From assembly GCF_040869045.1 (NCBI RefSeq), contig NC_090319.1, forward strand, positions 383,485,601 to 383,549,600: DNA of 64,000 bases, in the 5' to 3' direction. The notes under the pieces were generated by a model. That model had not been told where the DNA came from, ran no database searches, and worked only from the letters and a program-made list of their open reading frames with translations. A program made the translations under genes and the position numbers. The DNA comes from Eurosta solidaginis (lineage: Eukaryota; Arthropoda; Insecta; Diptera; Tephritidae). Positions 53,465-63,984 of this stretch are shown here, one piece after another; within the stretch, counting starts at the first letter, position 1; every line of letters begins with the position of its first letter.

Positions 53465-54244
53465 TTATAACTCATTAATAAAATCTATATGGCAGCTTAA
53501 AAAGTCTTTAACTTTTTGATTTGTTAAATCTGTAAATAAACCCGGAATATCTTCAGAATGAAAATTACCGTATGACACCGCACAAAGTTTCCTGTTCACA
53601 GTTGCCCCTGCTCCGTGAACTTCTACACAAACATTTTTTTGATTATATGAAGCACAAATCGTTGTTTCTGATAGACCTATCTTCCTACTGGAATATTGAT
53701 GCTGGCATTGATCCTTTTGTACTATTTGTATTAGAGCAGCTTGGAGGACGTCTGAATACGAATTTATAGATAAACCTTTCCATCCATAAACTTTCATTAA
53801 ATCCCCCGTTCTTAATTCAGAATTGCAAATTTTTACTGGGTATACTGTCTCCCTTTTTGAAAAAGGTTGCTCCAATTTAACAACAGCTATGTTAATTTTC
53901 TTATATTGTCTTCTTTCACTATAACCATCATCAAAAAATATATCCTGCACTTGGCGTTGCTGCCCGCCTTGTGTGGCTTTCTTTGTTATATTGGCTTCAC
54001 CAGCTAGAACCTCTATATTGCTCTTGTCTGCCCCGTATACGCTATGCGCAGCGGTAACCACCGATTTCCAAGTGACTAGGGATCCAACACACTCATACTT
54101 GGAACCAATAAATATAGCAACGGAATGTGGGCTGTCCGTTATTTCTACATTTACGCCATATAGCATGCGAAATTGCCCGCTCGTATAGGATAGACGGCAG
54201 CCTATAATGACAAAAAAGATCGCCAAATTATTAAGTGAATTCAT
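53465..54244 (-). CDS. Secreted serine protease homologue (S1 family, catalytically inactive)
   Basis: 259 residues, one exon, intact. Residues 1-23 form a signal peptide (hydrophobic NNLAIFFVIIGC). The fold is that of a chymotrypsin-like protease: CVGSLVTWKSVVTAAHSVYG with His67 in the catalytic position, INIAVVKLEQPF where Asn118 replaces the catalytic Asp, and VCVEVHGAGATVNRKLCAVS where GDSGG is lost and His210 stands at the Ser position. The Cys that normally follows the catalytic His is Ser68. Length is normal for a single S1 domain without prodomain. Such homologues serve as cofactors or binders, in flies often in seminal fluid, gut or haemolymph; the tissue here is unknown. A TATA box lies 67 bp upstream, and AATAAA-type signals are about 180 bp downstream. 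It is the only convincing host gene of the window and sits between two repeat blocks. Confidence 0.82.
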   Translation of the reverse strand: MNSLNNLAIFFVIIGCRLSYTSGQFRMLYGVNVEITDSPHSVAIFIGSKYECVGSLVTWKSVVTAAHSVYGADKSNIEVLAGEANITKKATQGGQQRQVQDIFFDDGYSERRQYKKINIAVVKLEQPFSKRETVYPVKICNSELRTGDLMKVYGWKGLSINSYSDVLQAALIQIVQKDQCQHQYSSRKIGLSETTICASYNQKNVCVEVHGAGATVNRKLCAVSYGNFHSEDIPGLFTDLTNQKVKDFLSCHIDFINEL

Positions 54245-54310
54245 TTTTTATAAGAACTTTTGCACCACTTTTTAAGTATAAACTATACCATGATTAATTT
54301 TGTGGGCGCT

Positions 54311-54317
54311 ATTTATA
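54311..54317 (-). promoter_or_regulatory. TATA box of the serine protease homologue
   Basis: TATAAAT on the minus strand (context AGGTATAAATAGCGCC), 67 bp upstream of the ATG. A start of transcription about 30 bp downstream would give a 5' UTR of roughly 40 bases. Confidence 0.6.
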
Positions 54318-54424
54318 CCTAACTCAGTCATGTGAATAAAAAATAAGCAAAAACTTTTCCGTCAAAATTTCAGGAATTTTAAATAACAACAATAGATCTT
54401 AATTTAAGTCAAGGCTATACAATA

Positions 54425-54540
54425 AAAAATCTTGCTTGTTTTCACTCGCTCCATTATAAATAAAATAAACAAAGGCGCAAGGCGTGATAACCTCCGAAGA
54501 TATTTTAGGCCGAGCTTCTTTTCCAATTTGCGTAATGCTT
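54425..54540 (-). mobile_element. SINE, 3' part (separated from its head)
   Basis: On the minus strand CGCAAATTGGAAAAGAAGCT, CGGCCTAAAATATCTTCGGA and GGTTATCACGCC form the SINE 3' end, followed by an AT-rich tail. Its head lies at 56227-56480; the repeat at 54541-56226 is inserted between. Confidence 0.62.
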
Positions 54541-56226
54541 CTTTTATTATACTCAGCTCAGCAGAGCTCACAGAGTATATTAATTTTGTTCGCATAACGG
54601 CACCCCGCAACGGCATAAACTAATCGAGATAGATATAGACTTCTATATATCAAAATGATCTGGGCGAAAAGAGAAATTCATTTAGCCATGTCCGTCCGTC
54701 CGTCCATCCGTAAACACGATTATTTGAATAATTTTTGAGATATCTTAATGAAATTTGGTATGGAAGTTCCTGGGCACTCAGATCGCTATTTAAAATGAAC
54801 GAAATCGGACTATAACCACGCCCACTTTTTTCCATATCGAAAATTTCGAAAAACAGAAAAAGTGCGATAATTCATTTCCAAAGATGGATAAAGCGATGAA
54901 ACTTGGTAAGTGGGTTGACGTTATGACGCCAAATAGAAAATTAGTAAAATTTTGGTTAATGGGCTTGGCACCGCCCACTTTTAAAAGAAGGTAATTTAAA
55001 AGTATTGCAAACTGTAATTTTGCAGTCGTTGAAGATATCATGATGAAATTTGGCAGGAACGTTACTCATATTACTGTATGTGTGCTAAATGAAAATTAGC
55101 AAAATCGGATGACGAGCACGCCACTTTTAAAAAAAAAATTTTAAAAGTCAAATTTTAACAAAAAATTTAATATCTTTACAGTATATAAATAAATTATGTC
55201 AACATTCAATTCCAGTAATGATATGGTACAACAAAATACAAAAATAAAAGAAAATTTCAAAATGGGCGTGGCTCCGCCCTTTTTCATTTCGTTGGTCTAG
55301 AATACTTTTAATGCCATAAGTCGAACATAAATTTACCGATCCTTCTGAAATTTGGTATGGGCAATGATTCTATGACGGTAACTGTTTTCTGTGAAAATTG
55401 GCGAAATCGGCCGAAGCCACAACCAGTTTTTATACACAGTCGACCGTCTGTCCTTCCGCTCGGCCGCTAACACGATAACTTGAGCAAAACTCGATATATC
55501 TTTACTAAACTTAGTTCACGTACTTATCTGAAATCACTGTATCTCGGTATTAAAATTGGCCGAAATCCGATTATGAACACGCCCCTTTTTTCGATATCGA
55601 ATATTTCGACAAATGAAGAAAATGCCATAATTCTATAACAAATAAGAAAAAAGGGATGAAACATGATGAGTGGATTGTTTTTTTGGCGCAAAAAATAATT
55701 TTAGAAAAAACTTTGCAAAAGGGGTTGACACATACCATATTAAGTAGAAGAAAATGAAAAAGTTCTGCAGGACGAAAATGAAAGCCCTTGAAATTATGGC
55801 AGGAATACTGCTCTTGGTATCACATATATAAATAAATTAGCGGTACCCGACAGATGATGTTCTGTGGCTCACCCTGGCCCACATTTTGGTCGATATCTCG
55901 AAAACGCCAATACAACTAAGGTCACGCCCTTTTAAAATACTCTTTAATACCTTTAATTTGATATCCATATCGTACACGCATAGAGTCAAGCCTGATCCAC
56001 CTTTATGGCGATATCTCGAAAGGGCGTCCACATATAGAAATATGGCCCATTCGTTTTTAAAATACTTTTATTACCTATCATTTTATACCCATGTCATACA
56101 ATCACATTCAAGGGTTACCTCAGCTTCATTTTCATGCATGGTGATTTACCCTTATTTTGTCTCCAAGGTTCTCAGCTGAATATGTGACGTTCAGTTGCAC
56201 CCGAACTGAGCCTTCCTTACTTGTTT
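54541..56226 (-). mobile_element. Dispersed tephritid-type repeat, copy inserted in the SINE
   Basis: One end reads ACTCAGCTCAGCAGAGCTCA, the other CGAACTGAGCCTTCCTTACT followed by TGTTTTT. In between are the ACGATAA / GTCCGTCCGTCC block, several 'CGATATCGAAAA...GGGCGTGG' blocks, and near 55860-56160 about two to three of the 130-bp units that form the tandem array at 58376-59705. No coding capacity was found. Class unknown. Confidence 0.6.
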
Positions 56227-56484
56227 TTCCTACATGTTTTTACGCCAACTTTGAGCGGCATCTGCACGGCATATGGGTTTTCATTGACAAGCTTTTCATG
56301 GCTGAAACACACTCGGTTTGCTTGCCAAACACTGCGGAGGGGCAACTCCGCTTATAAAATTTTTTTTCTAATAGAAAAAAACCCGCTTCTAAAATTTTTG
56401 ATGCTGGTTTGCCCGGAGCGTGAACCCAGGATATTCGGTGTGGTAGACGGAGCACGCTATCATCACACCACGGCGGCCACCCGG
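56227..56484 (-). mobile_element. tRNA-derived SINE, head part
   Basis: On the minus strand the first 75 bases (GGCCGCCGTGGTGTGATGAT onward) look tRNA-like: an A-box-like TGGTGTGATGATAGCG and a B-box-like GGGTTCACGCTCC. The body continues with AAAAATTTTAGAAGCGGGTT and the GCGGAGTTGCCCC block to the insertion point at 56227. Pol III would have transcribed the element. Confidence 0.65.
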
Positions 56485-56499
56485 AAATACAAAAAGCTT

Positions 56500-57062
56500 A
56501 TTAAGCGTTTATAATAACATTTCCATATAAATTTTCTGTTATAGGAGCCTAATAAGCCTATTTAATTAGTAACTATAATGGAAATTTTTAATTAGTTAAA
56601 CAAACAAGTTCATATCTACGCATATTCCAGTGAAACGAAATGAACGCGGCTTTGACAAAACAAAAGTTTGCTATACTTTTTTATAAGAAACTTTCCTAGT
56701 AATTGTTTGTTTATATATATGTGTATTTGCGCAGTTGAAACGTGTTGTCAAATTGATATATGTACAATGACCGTATGTTTAGTGAATAAATAAAGAGAAG
56801 TACAAATGGTACACTTAGTTAGTTTTATCTGTATCCAAACTGCTAATAGTTTCTCTTGTATACTGCCACAAAACCAGAGTACGGAGAAGTGCTCGAAATT
56901 CTGGGCAACAACATTCTTCGAACTTAAATGGGCTGACTAATCAATATCTTTCCTTAAGTGTTAATAAGGCGTTAATTTGTTGTGGATTTAGAGTCTGTTC
57001 ATTTTTCACATATTCATAAAACTAGCCTAAAACCGCTATCAAGTCCGCACGATATGCCAAGA
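56500..57062. other. No recognisable feature
   Basis: AT-rich; no gene or repeat identified. Confidence 0.4.
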
Positions 57063-57600
57063 TATGATCTTGAAAAAAGTACCGAGGCCGTGATATTTTA
57101 TGGATAGTTTTCGGGATCCCGTCATCGGCACTATTTCAGAATGATTTAGGCACCCTTCCAGCGTCGTTTCTTGATGGCTTTCGGGATCCGTCTGTGATCC
57201 CGTCGGGATAATTTTTGGACTATTCCGGGTTCATTTGGGGATCCTTTCGGAGTCATTTCTGGATGGTTTTCCTGGAATATGTCGGGATAATGTAGGGACC
57301 CTTAACGGACATTTTCTGTATGCTGTTCGGAATCCGTCCGGGATCCCCTCAGAGCCAATTCGGAACCTTTTCGTGACTATTTCGGGATCATTTTAGTACC
57401 CTTCAGGAATCGTTTCTGTGTGGTTTTCTGGATCAGTCTAGAATCGCGTCGTTGTCATTTCGGTACTTTTTGGGACTATCCTGAACCATTTGGAGACCCT
57501 TCCGGGAGCAATTCTTGTTGTCGGGATCCGTCTACGTTACCGTCGGGGTAGTTTATGGCTTTCGATCATTTGGGGACCCCTATCAGGTTATCAGATCTTT
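57063..57600 (+). repeat. DINE/Helentron-like repeat copy D4, left part
   Basis: CGGGATCC-type minisatellite ending CATTTGGGGACCCCTATCAG and TTATCAGATC. Its continuation lies at 61348-61466. Confidence 0.55.
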
Positions 57601-58375
57601 TTATACTCAGTTGAGCAGAGCTCACGGAGTATAATAACTTTGATTGGATAACGGTTCGTTGTACAGGTATAAAGGAATCGAAATAGATATAGGCTTCCAT
57701 ATATCAAAATCATTAGTATCGAAAAAAATTTTATTGAGCCATGTCCGTCCGTCCGTCCTTCCGCCCGTTAACACGATAACTTGAGTAAATTTGAGGTATC
57801 TAGATGAAATTTGGTATGCAGGTTCCTGGACACTCATCTCAGAACGCTATTTAAAATAAACGAAATCGGGCTATAACCACGCCCACTTTTTCGATATCGA
57901 AAGTTTCGAAAAACACAAAAAGTGCGATAATTCATTACCAAAGACGGATAAAGCGATATAACTTGGTAGGTGAGTTAAACTTATGACGCAGGATAGCAAA
58001 TTAGTAAAAATTTGGACAATGGGCGTGGCACCGCCCACTTTTAAAAGAAGGTAATTTAAAAGTTTTGCAAACTGTAATTTGGAACGGTACTCCTATTACT
58101 ATATGTATGCTTAATAAAAATTAGCAAAATCGGAGACGACCACGCCCACTTAAAAAAAAAAAATTTTTAAAGCCAAATTTTAACAAAAAATTTTATATCC
58201 CTACAGTATATATGTAAGTAAGTTATGTCAAAATTCAACTCCAGTAATGTTTAACCATAACAAAATAATAAAATAAAACAAGTTAGGAAGGTTAAGTTCG
58301 GGTGTAACCGAACATTACATACTCAGTTGAGAGCTATGGTGACAACATAAGGGAAAATAACCATGTAGGAAAATG

Positions 58376-59705
58376 AACCGAGGGAAACCCTGGAATGTGT
58401 TTGTATGACATGTGTATCAAATGAAAGGCATTAAAGAGTATTTTATGAGGGAGTGGGCCATAGTTCTATAGGTGGACGCCATTTAGGGATATAGCCATAA
58501 AGGTGGACCAGGGGTGACCCTAGAATTTGTTTGTACAATATGGGTATAAAAAGAAAGGTGTTAATGAGTATTTTAAAAGGGAGTGATGCTTAGTTCCACA
58601 GGTGGACGCCGTTTCGAGATATCGCCATAAAGGTGGACCAGGTGTGACCCTAGAATTTGTTTGTACAATATGGGTATCAAAAGAAAGGTATTAATGAGTA
58701 TTTTAAAAGGGAGTAATCCTTAGTTCCATTGGTGGATGCCATTTCGAGATATCGCCACAAAGGTGGACCAGGGGTGACCCTAGAATTTGTCTGTACAATA
58801 TGGGCATCAAACGAATGGTGTTAATGAGTATTTTAAAAGCGAGTGGGCCTTAGTTCTATAGGTGGACGCCGTTTCGAAATATCGCCTTAAAGGTGGACCA
58901 GGGGTGACTCTAGAATGTGTTTGTACGATACGGGTATCAAATTAAAGGTATTAATGAGGGTTTTAAAAGGGAGTGGTGGTTGTTGTATAGGTGGTCGCCT
59001 TTTCGAGATATCGCCATATAGGTGGACCAGGGGTGACTCTAGAATGCGTTTGTACGATATGGGTATCAAATGAAAGGCGTTAATGAGTATTTTAAAAGCG
59101 TGTAATCCTTAGTTCCATAGGTGGACGCCGTTTCGAGATATCGCCATAAAGGTGGACCAGGGGTGACCCTAGAATTTGTTTGTACAATATGGGTATCAAA
59201 AGAAAGGTGTTAATGAGTATTTTAAAAGGGAGTAATCCTTAGTACCATAGGTGGACGCCGTTTCGAGATATCGCCATAAACGTGGAGCAGGGGTGACCCT
59301 AGAATTTGTTTGTACAATATGGGTATCAAAAGAAAGGTGTTAATGAATATTTTAAAAGGGAGTAATCCTTAGTTCCATAGGTGGACGCCGTTTCGAGATA
59401 CCGCCATAAAGGTGGACCAGGGGTGACTCTAGAATTCGTTTGTGCAATATGGGTATCAAACGAAAGGTGTTAATGAGTATTTTAAAAGGGAGAGGGGCCT
59501 TAGTTCTATAGGTGAACGCCCTTTCGAGATATCGCCATAAAGGTGGACCAGTGGTGACTCTAGAATGTGTTTGTACGATATGGGTATCAAATTAAAGGTA
59601 TTAATGAGAGTTTTAAAAGGGAGTGGTGGTAGTTGTATATGTGAAGGCGTTTTCCAGATATCGACCAAAATGTGGACCAGGGTGACCCAGAACATCATCT
59701 GTTGG
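58376..59705 (+). repeat. 130-bp tandem repeat, about ten units
   Basis: The landmark GGTGGACCAG or a close variant occurs at about 58502, 58632, 58762, 58892, 59021, 59151, 59281, 59411, 59542 and 59672, a steady 129-131 bp. Each unit also holds GTTTCGAGATATCGCCATAA and TTGTACAATATGGGTATCAA. Minus-strand frames over the units repeat the same peptide and are not genes. Confidence 0.88.
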
Positions 59706-60839
59706 ATACCGCTAATTTATTTATATATGTAATACATGCCAAGATTTTAAGGGTTTTTTATTTCGCCCTGCAGGACTTTTTCATTTTCTTCTACTTAATA
59801 TGGTAGGTGTAACAACCATTTTATAAAGTTTTTTCTAAAGTTATATTTCGCGTCAATAAACCAATCCAATTACCTCACCATGTTTCATCCCTTTTTTCGT
59901 ATTTGGTATAGAATTATGGCATTTTTTCATTTTTTGTAATTTTCGATATCGAAAAAGTGGGCGTGGTCATTGTCGGATTTCGTTCATTTTTCACACCAAG
60001 ATAAAGTGAGTTCAAGTAAGTACGTGAACTAAGTTCGTTAAAGATATGTCGATTTTTGCTCAAGTTATCGTGTTAACGGACATGCGGAAGGACAGACGAA
60101 CGACTGTGTATAAAAACTGGGCGTGGCATCAACCGATTTCGCCCTTTTTCACAGAAGATAGTTAGCATCATAAAATCTATGCCCCTACCAAATTTCAAAA
60201 GGATTCGTTAATTTTTGTTCGACTTATGGCGTTAAAAGTATCCTAGACAAATTAAATGAAAAAGGGCGGAGCCACGCCCATTTTGAAATTTTCTTTTATT
60301 TTTGTATTTTGTTGCACGATATCATTACTGGAGTTGAATGTTGACATAATTTACTTATATACTGTAGAGATATTAAATTTTTTGTTAAAATTTTACTTAA
60401 AAAAAAAAATTTTTTTTAAAGTGGACGTGGTCCTGCTCCGATTTTGCTAATTTTTATTGAGCGTACTTATAGTAATAGGAGTAACGTTCCCGCCAAATTT
60501 CATCATGATATCTTCAACGACTGCCAAATTACAGCTTGCAAAATTTTAAATTACCTTCTTTTAAAAGTGGGTGTTGCCACGCCCATTGTCCAAAATTGTA
60601 CTAATTTTCTATTCTGAGTCATAAGTTCAACTTATCTGCCGAGTTTCGTCGCTTTATTCGGATTGGTTTGTTGACGCAAAATATAACTTTAGAAAAACTT
60701 TGTAAAATGGATGTGACACCTACCATATTAAGTAGAAGAAAATGAAAAAGTTCTGCAGTGCGAAATCAAAAGCCCCTGGAATCATGGCAGGAATACTTTT
60801 CGTGGTACTAAATATATATATAAATTAGCTGTACCCGAC

Positions 60840-61280
60840 AGATGATGTTCTGGGTCACCCTGGTCCACATTTTGTTCGATATCTCGAAAACGCCTTCACA
60901 TATACAACTACCACCACTCCCATTTAAAATACTCATTAACATCTTTCATTTGATACCCATATCGTACAAACACATTCTAGAGTCACCCCTGGTCCACCTT
61001 TATGGCCATATCTCGAAAAGGCGTCCACCTATAGAGCTAAGCCCACGCCTTTTAAAATTCTCATTAATATCTTTCATTTGATACAAATATCGTACAAACA
61101 AATTCTAGAATCAGCTCTGGTACAACTTTATGGCGATATCCCTAAGTGGCGTCCACCTATAGAACTATGGCCCACTCCCTCTTAAAATACACTTTAATAA
61201 ATTCCATTGGATACACATGTCATACAAACACATTCCAGGATAACCCTAGGTTTTTCTACATGGTGATTTTCCCTTATTTT
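60840..61280 (-). repeat. Inverted 130-bp units
   Basis: Three to four units of the array at 58376-59705 in the opposite direction (CTGGTCCACCTTTATGGC and variants at about 60861, 60990 and 61119). Confidence 0.75.
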
Positions 61281-61347
61281 GTCTCCATAGCTCTCATCTG
61301 AGGATGTAATATTCGGTTATACCCGAACTTAGCCTTCCTTACTTGTT

Positions 61348-61466
61348 TTTACTATTACATAAATAAAATACATTGACAAAAACAATTTTTATACAGTTAA
61401 CTTGATAAGCAGGCTAGCGTGAATAGCCCATATATTTGACTTTCTCCTTGCGGACGGGGCTGCGGG
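61348..61466 (+). repeat. DINE/Helentron-like repeat copy D4, right part
   Basis: ACTATTACATAAATAAAATA, AACTTGATAAGCAGGC and CTTGCGGACGGGGCTGCGGG match the ends of copies D1 to D3, but the copy stops before AAAGGCTAGT, where the CCTAA tail of the following element starts. Confidence 0.6.
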
Positions 61467-61889
61467 TAGGTTAGGTTAGGTTGAACTAGCCGGTTCATGA
61501 GGACCTCACATAGACTTAATAAGTCCGTAGTATTACCAGAAGTTTGTTTTAATGCCCAAACAGAAAACCTCTTTCAAAAACCAGGACTTATGTTATAAAA
61601 TAACTCTGTCCTCTTGCCGAATACTAGAAGCTTCCTAGAATTTAAGCGACTTCCTGCTTCTAGACCTGCCATCTGTATTACTCCTAATAGCTGGAGTCTT
61701 AGCCTGGCAAGCGTAGGGCAAGAGCACAGAACGTGTTAGATCGTTTCCTCCTCCAGCCCAGACTTCCTACATCTGCTATCACTGACCAAACCTAATTTAA
61801 AGGCATGTGACGCCAGAAGGCAATGTCCAGTCAGAATACGCGTTATTAGTCTACAGTCCGCGTTATTAGTCTAAGTACGCGTTATTAGT

Positions 61890-62453
61890 CTAAGACCTGC
61901 ACATAAATTTCGACACTTTACAGCCCCGCGGTTGAACCCACGCCTTTCCTGCTTGGTCGATCATGTGCACCTCTTGCCTTTGCTTAATTTCGCTCAGTCT
62001 AATTGGGACGTCTACGAGGCAAGCTTCAAGGGATGCGCCCCTCTTAGCTAGTTCGTCCGCTTTTTCATTCCCATCTATTTCCATATGCCCTGGGACCCAA
62101 TATAGATGTATGCTTCTGCCTGTCCCGATTCTCTCCAGAGACTGCTTACACCCTAGCACGCATTTAGACGCTGTGCTATGCGAGATTATTGCCTTAATTG
62201 CTGCTTGACTGTCAATATAAAAGTTAACACGGTTGCAGGTTGGGCTATTTTCTTCCAGGATTTCTACTGCTTTAGTTACGGCTATTATTTCCGCTTGGAA
62301 AACGCTACAGTAATCCGGCAGCCTGTAGGGTCTGTTTATTTCCGGATCAGCACAATTTACCGTAGACCGTACTCCTTCCACTACTTTGGAACCATCGGTG
62401 TACATATGTATCGCATCTTCCACCATTTGAGCACTCTGGCGCCAACCGTTCAC
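61890..62453 (-). pseudogene. RNase H domain of the non-LTR element
   Basis: 187 residues with a complete-looking RNase HI set: HMYTDGSKVV (first Asp), FQAEIIAVTKAVEIL (Glu), FYIDSQAAIKAI (second Asp) and WVPGHMEIDGNEKADELAKR (His and last Asp). It would remove template RNA during second-strand synthesis. It is out of frame with the RT block at 62531-63118, so ORF2 as a whole is broken although this domain is well kept. A C-terminal Cys/His block was not found downstream. Confidence 0.82.
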
Positions 62454-62530
62454 CTCTATTGTGGCCTTAAAATCTCCCTCGAAGCGCAGATAGGGAATGA
62501 GGTAGTCTGTTCGTCTTGTGATTGATGAAG

Positions 62531-63173
62531 CTATACTCCTATGGTCGTATGGTCGGCGCTCAAGCTGCCCCAGGCACCGAGCCTGGTTGCAGTTGTTAAT
62601 GCTATGTTCTTTGCCATCAGGTCTACAGGTGGAATGTGCAGAATGGCATACAGTGCAGCTGTCGGGGTTGTTTTTAGGGCTCCCGTAATGCTAAGTATTG
62701 ATAGTCTGCATACCCCCTCTAATTTTTTGAGGTAGGTTGCTTTTTGTGTGACTTTCCACCAAGCAAGAACTCCATAGTATAAGATAGGGCTTACAATCGC
62801 TGTAAAAACCCAATGAGAAAGAGAGGGCGATAAGCCCCTCGTACACCCCAGCCTTATTTTACATGCATAAAATGCCGTTGAAGCCTTGTTCATCCTCTCC
62901 TCCACGTTGAGCTTCCGTGACAGCTGACCGTCTAGGATGATTCCTAGATATTTTGTGCAAGGTTTCTTCTGTAGGGTCACCCCTCCTAACTTAGGCCTGA
63001 TCCAATTTGGGACCTTGTGCCTCTTTGTAAACAAGACCATATCCGTCTTATCCGCGTTGACTTTCAACTCGACATTTGATGCCCAGGTATGAATATCCCG
63101 AAGCGTCCGATCCATCAAAGAGCTAATCGTTGGAAGGCACTTTCCACTTATGACAATTGCAACATCATCCGCG
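62531..63173 (-). pseudogene. RT C-terminal half of the non-LTR element
   Basis: Starts inside the catalytic box (the ADD part, with DDVAIVISGK in the 63130-63172 region) and continues with MDRTLRDIHTWASNVELKVN, ADKTDMVLFTKRHK, CTKYLGIILDGQLSRKLNVE and SHWVFTAIVSPILYYGVLAW. The sequence before it is the MITE, which separates it from the rest of the palm domain at 63764-63984. It ends with a stop at 62531 before the RNase H frame. Confidence 0.82.
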
Positions 63174-63176
63174 TAA

Positions 63177-63760
63177 TGCGGCGGTTACTCACGAACGTAC
63201 GTACCAAAAACGTGTCAGCTGACACGACCTATCTTATGAGTGTGCAATGTAAACGAAAACTCACCGACGTGCAACGCCCGTACGTACGTAGCCCGGAACG
63301 TAGAAATCAAACCAATTTTGATTTTTTCCGTAAGAACGTGTCAGCTGATCGCTCTGTCACTAGACAGAGTTGCCTAGTAAACTTTTGTGCGCTAATTTTT
63401 AACCGTTTGCAATTTTATGCAAAAACACCTAATTAAAGTTTGAAAAATTGTGAAAATAATTCGAAATAATTATGTAAAAGTGCAGGTTATAAATATGTAA
63501 TATATTTATACTTATTTAATATTTATTCCGGCCTTTTACAATATCAAAAATTAAATTGGAAAAAGTTGATGTTTCCATAAGCATACATGCAAAATGGTCA
63601 ATGGCAACAGTGCTTATTTGTAAACAATACACACACAAATATGTTATGTACATGTACACAGACGCACACATTGATTCCTACGGGCTTGAGAGTTCGGTCA
63701 AACGTGCTTGGTACGACAAACGTCCGTACGTACGGCACACGTCGGTGGGTAACTGCCGCA
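63177..63760. mobile_element. 584-bp MITE with TAA duplications (PIF/Harbinger-like) inside the RT
   Basis: Left end TGCGGCGGTTACTCAC and right end GTGGGTAACTGCCGCA form 16-bp inverted repeats with two mismatches. TAA lies on both sides (63174-63176 and 63761-63763). Subterminal CGTACGTAC motifs are shared by both ends, and a perfect 16-bp palindrome CGTGTCAGCTGACACG is at 63211-63226. A TAA duplication fits PIF/Harbinger-type transposition. No coding sequence was recognised. Confidence 0.8.
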
Positions 63761-63763
63761 TAA

Positions 63764-63984
63764 GCCGTAAGTTTTACGGGTCCCTCATCAAATTGCCTGA
63801 GCACTTGGTTGATGACCAGCGTCCACTGCAGAGGCGATAGCACCCCTCCCAGTGGCGTTCCCCTGTCCACTGGGTTCGTGACCTCATGCAATCCCCAATG
63901 TGATATAATCTTCCTGCAATTTACCATGCAGCCGATCCATCTGGTTAAGGTTGAATATACTTTAATGTAATTAAGACCATCCAT
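63764..63984 (-). pseudogene. RT palm region of the non-LTR element, upstream of the MITE
   Basis: Contains RWIGCMVNCRKIISHWGLHE, GTPLGGVLSPLQWTLVINQV and ends with FDEGPVKLTAYA, i.e. the RT motif with GTP..GVLSP and the first part of the YADD box. The rest of the box follows only at 63173, after the MITE. The Q of the usual GTPQGG is Leu. Confidence 0.82.

Larger units (their letters stand above)
57601..61347. mobile_element. Composite dispersed repeat nested in D4
   Basis: The left end is TATACTCAGTTGAGCAGAGC and the right end CCTTCCTTACTTGTTTTT. An inverted second copy starts at about 58276 (ACAAGTTAGGAAGGTTAAGT) and runs to about 60655; there the direction changes again at GTTGACGCAAAATATAAC. 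So one copy (57601-58275 and 60656-61347) is interrupted by an opposite one (58276-60655). CCACGCCC/GGGCGTGG blocks are frequent. Same family as 54541-56226. Class unknown. Confidence 0.6.

Noticed and set aside
56410..56484. tRNA gene
   Set aside because: The cloverleaf is not closed and the sequence continues into a SINE body; it is a tRNA-derived SINE head.
58887..59698. Minus-strand frames with repeated HILESPLVHLYGDISK-like peptide
   Set aside because: Translation of the 130-bp tandem repeat; not a gene.
58376..59705. CRISPR-like array
   Set aside because: Units are contiguous 130-bp repeats without spacers, and the genome is eukaryotic.
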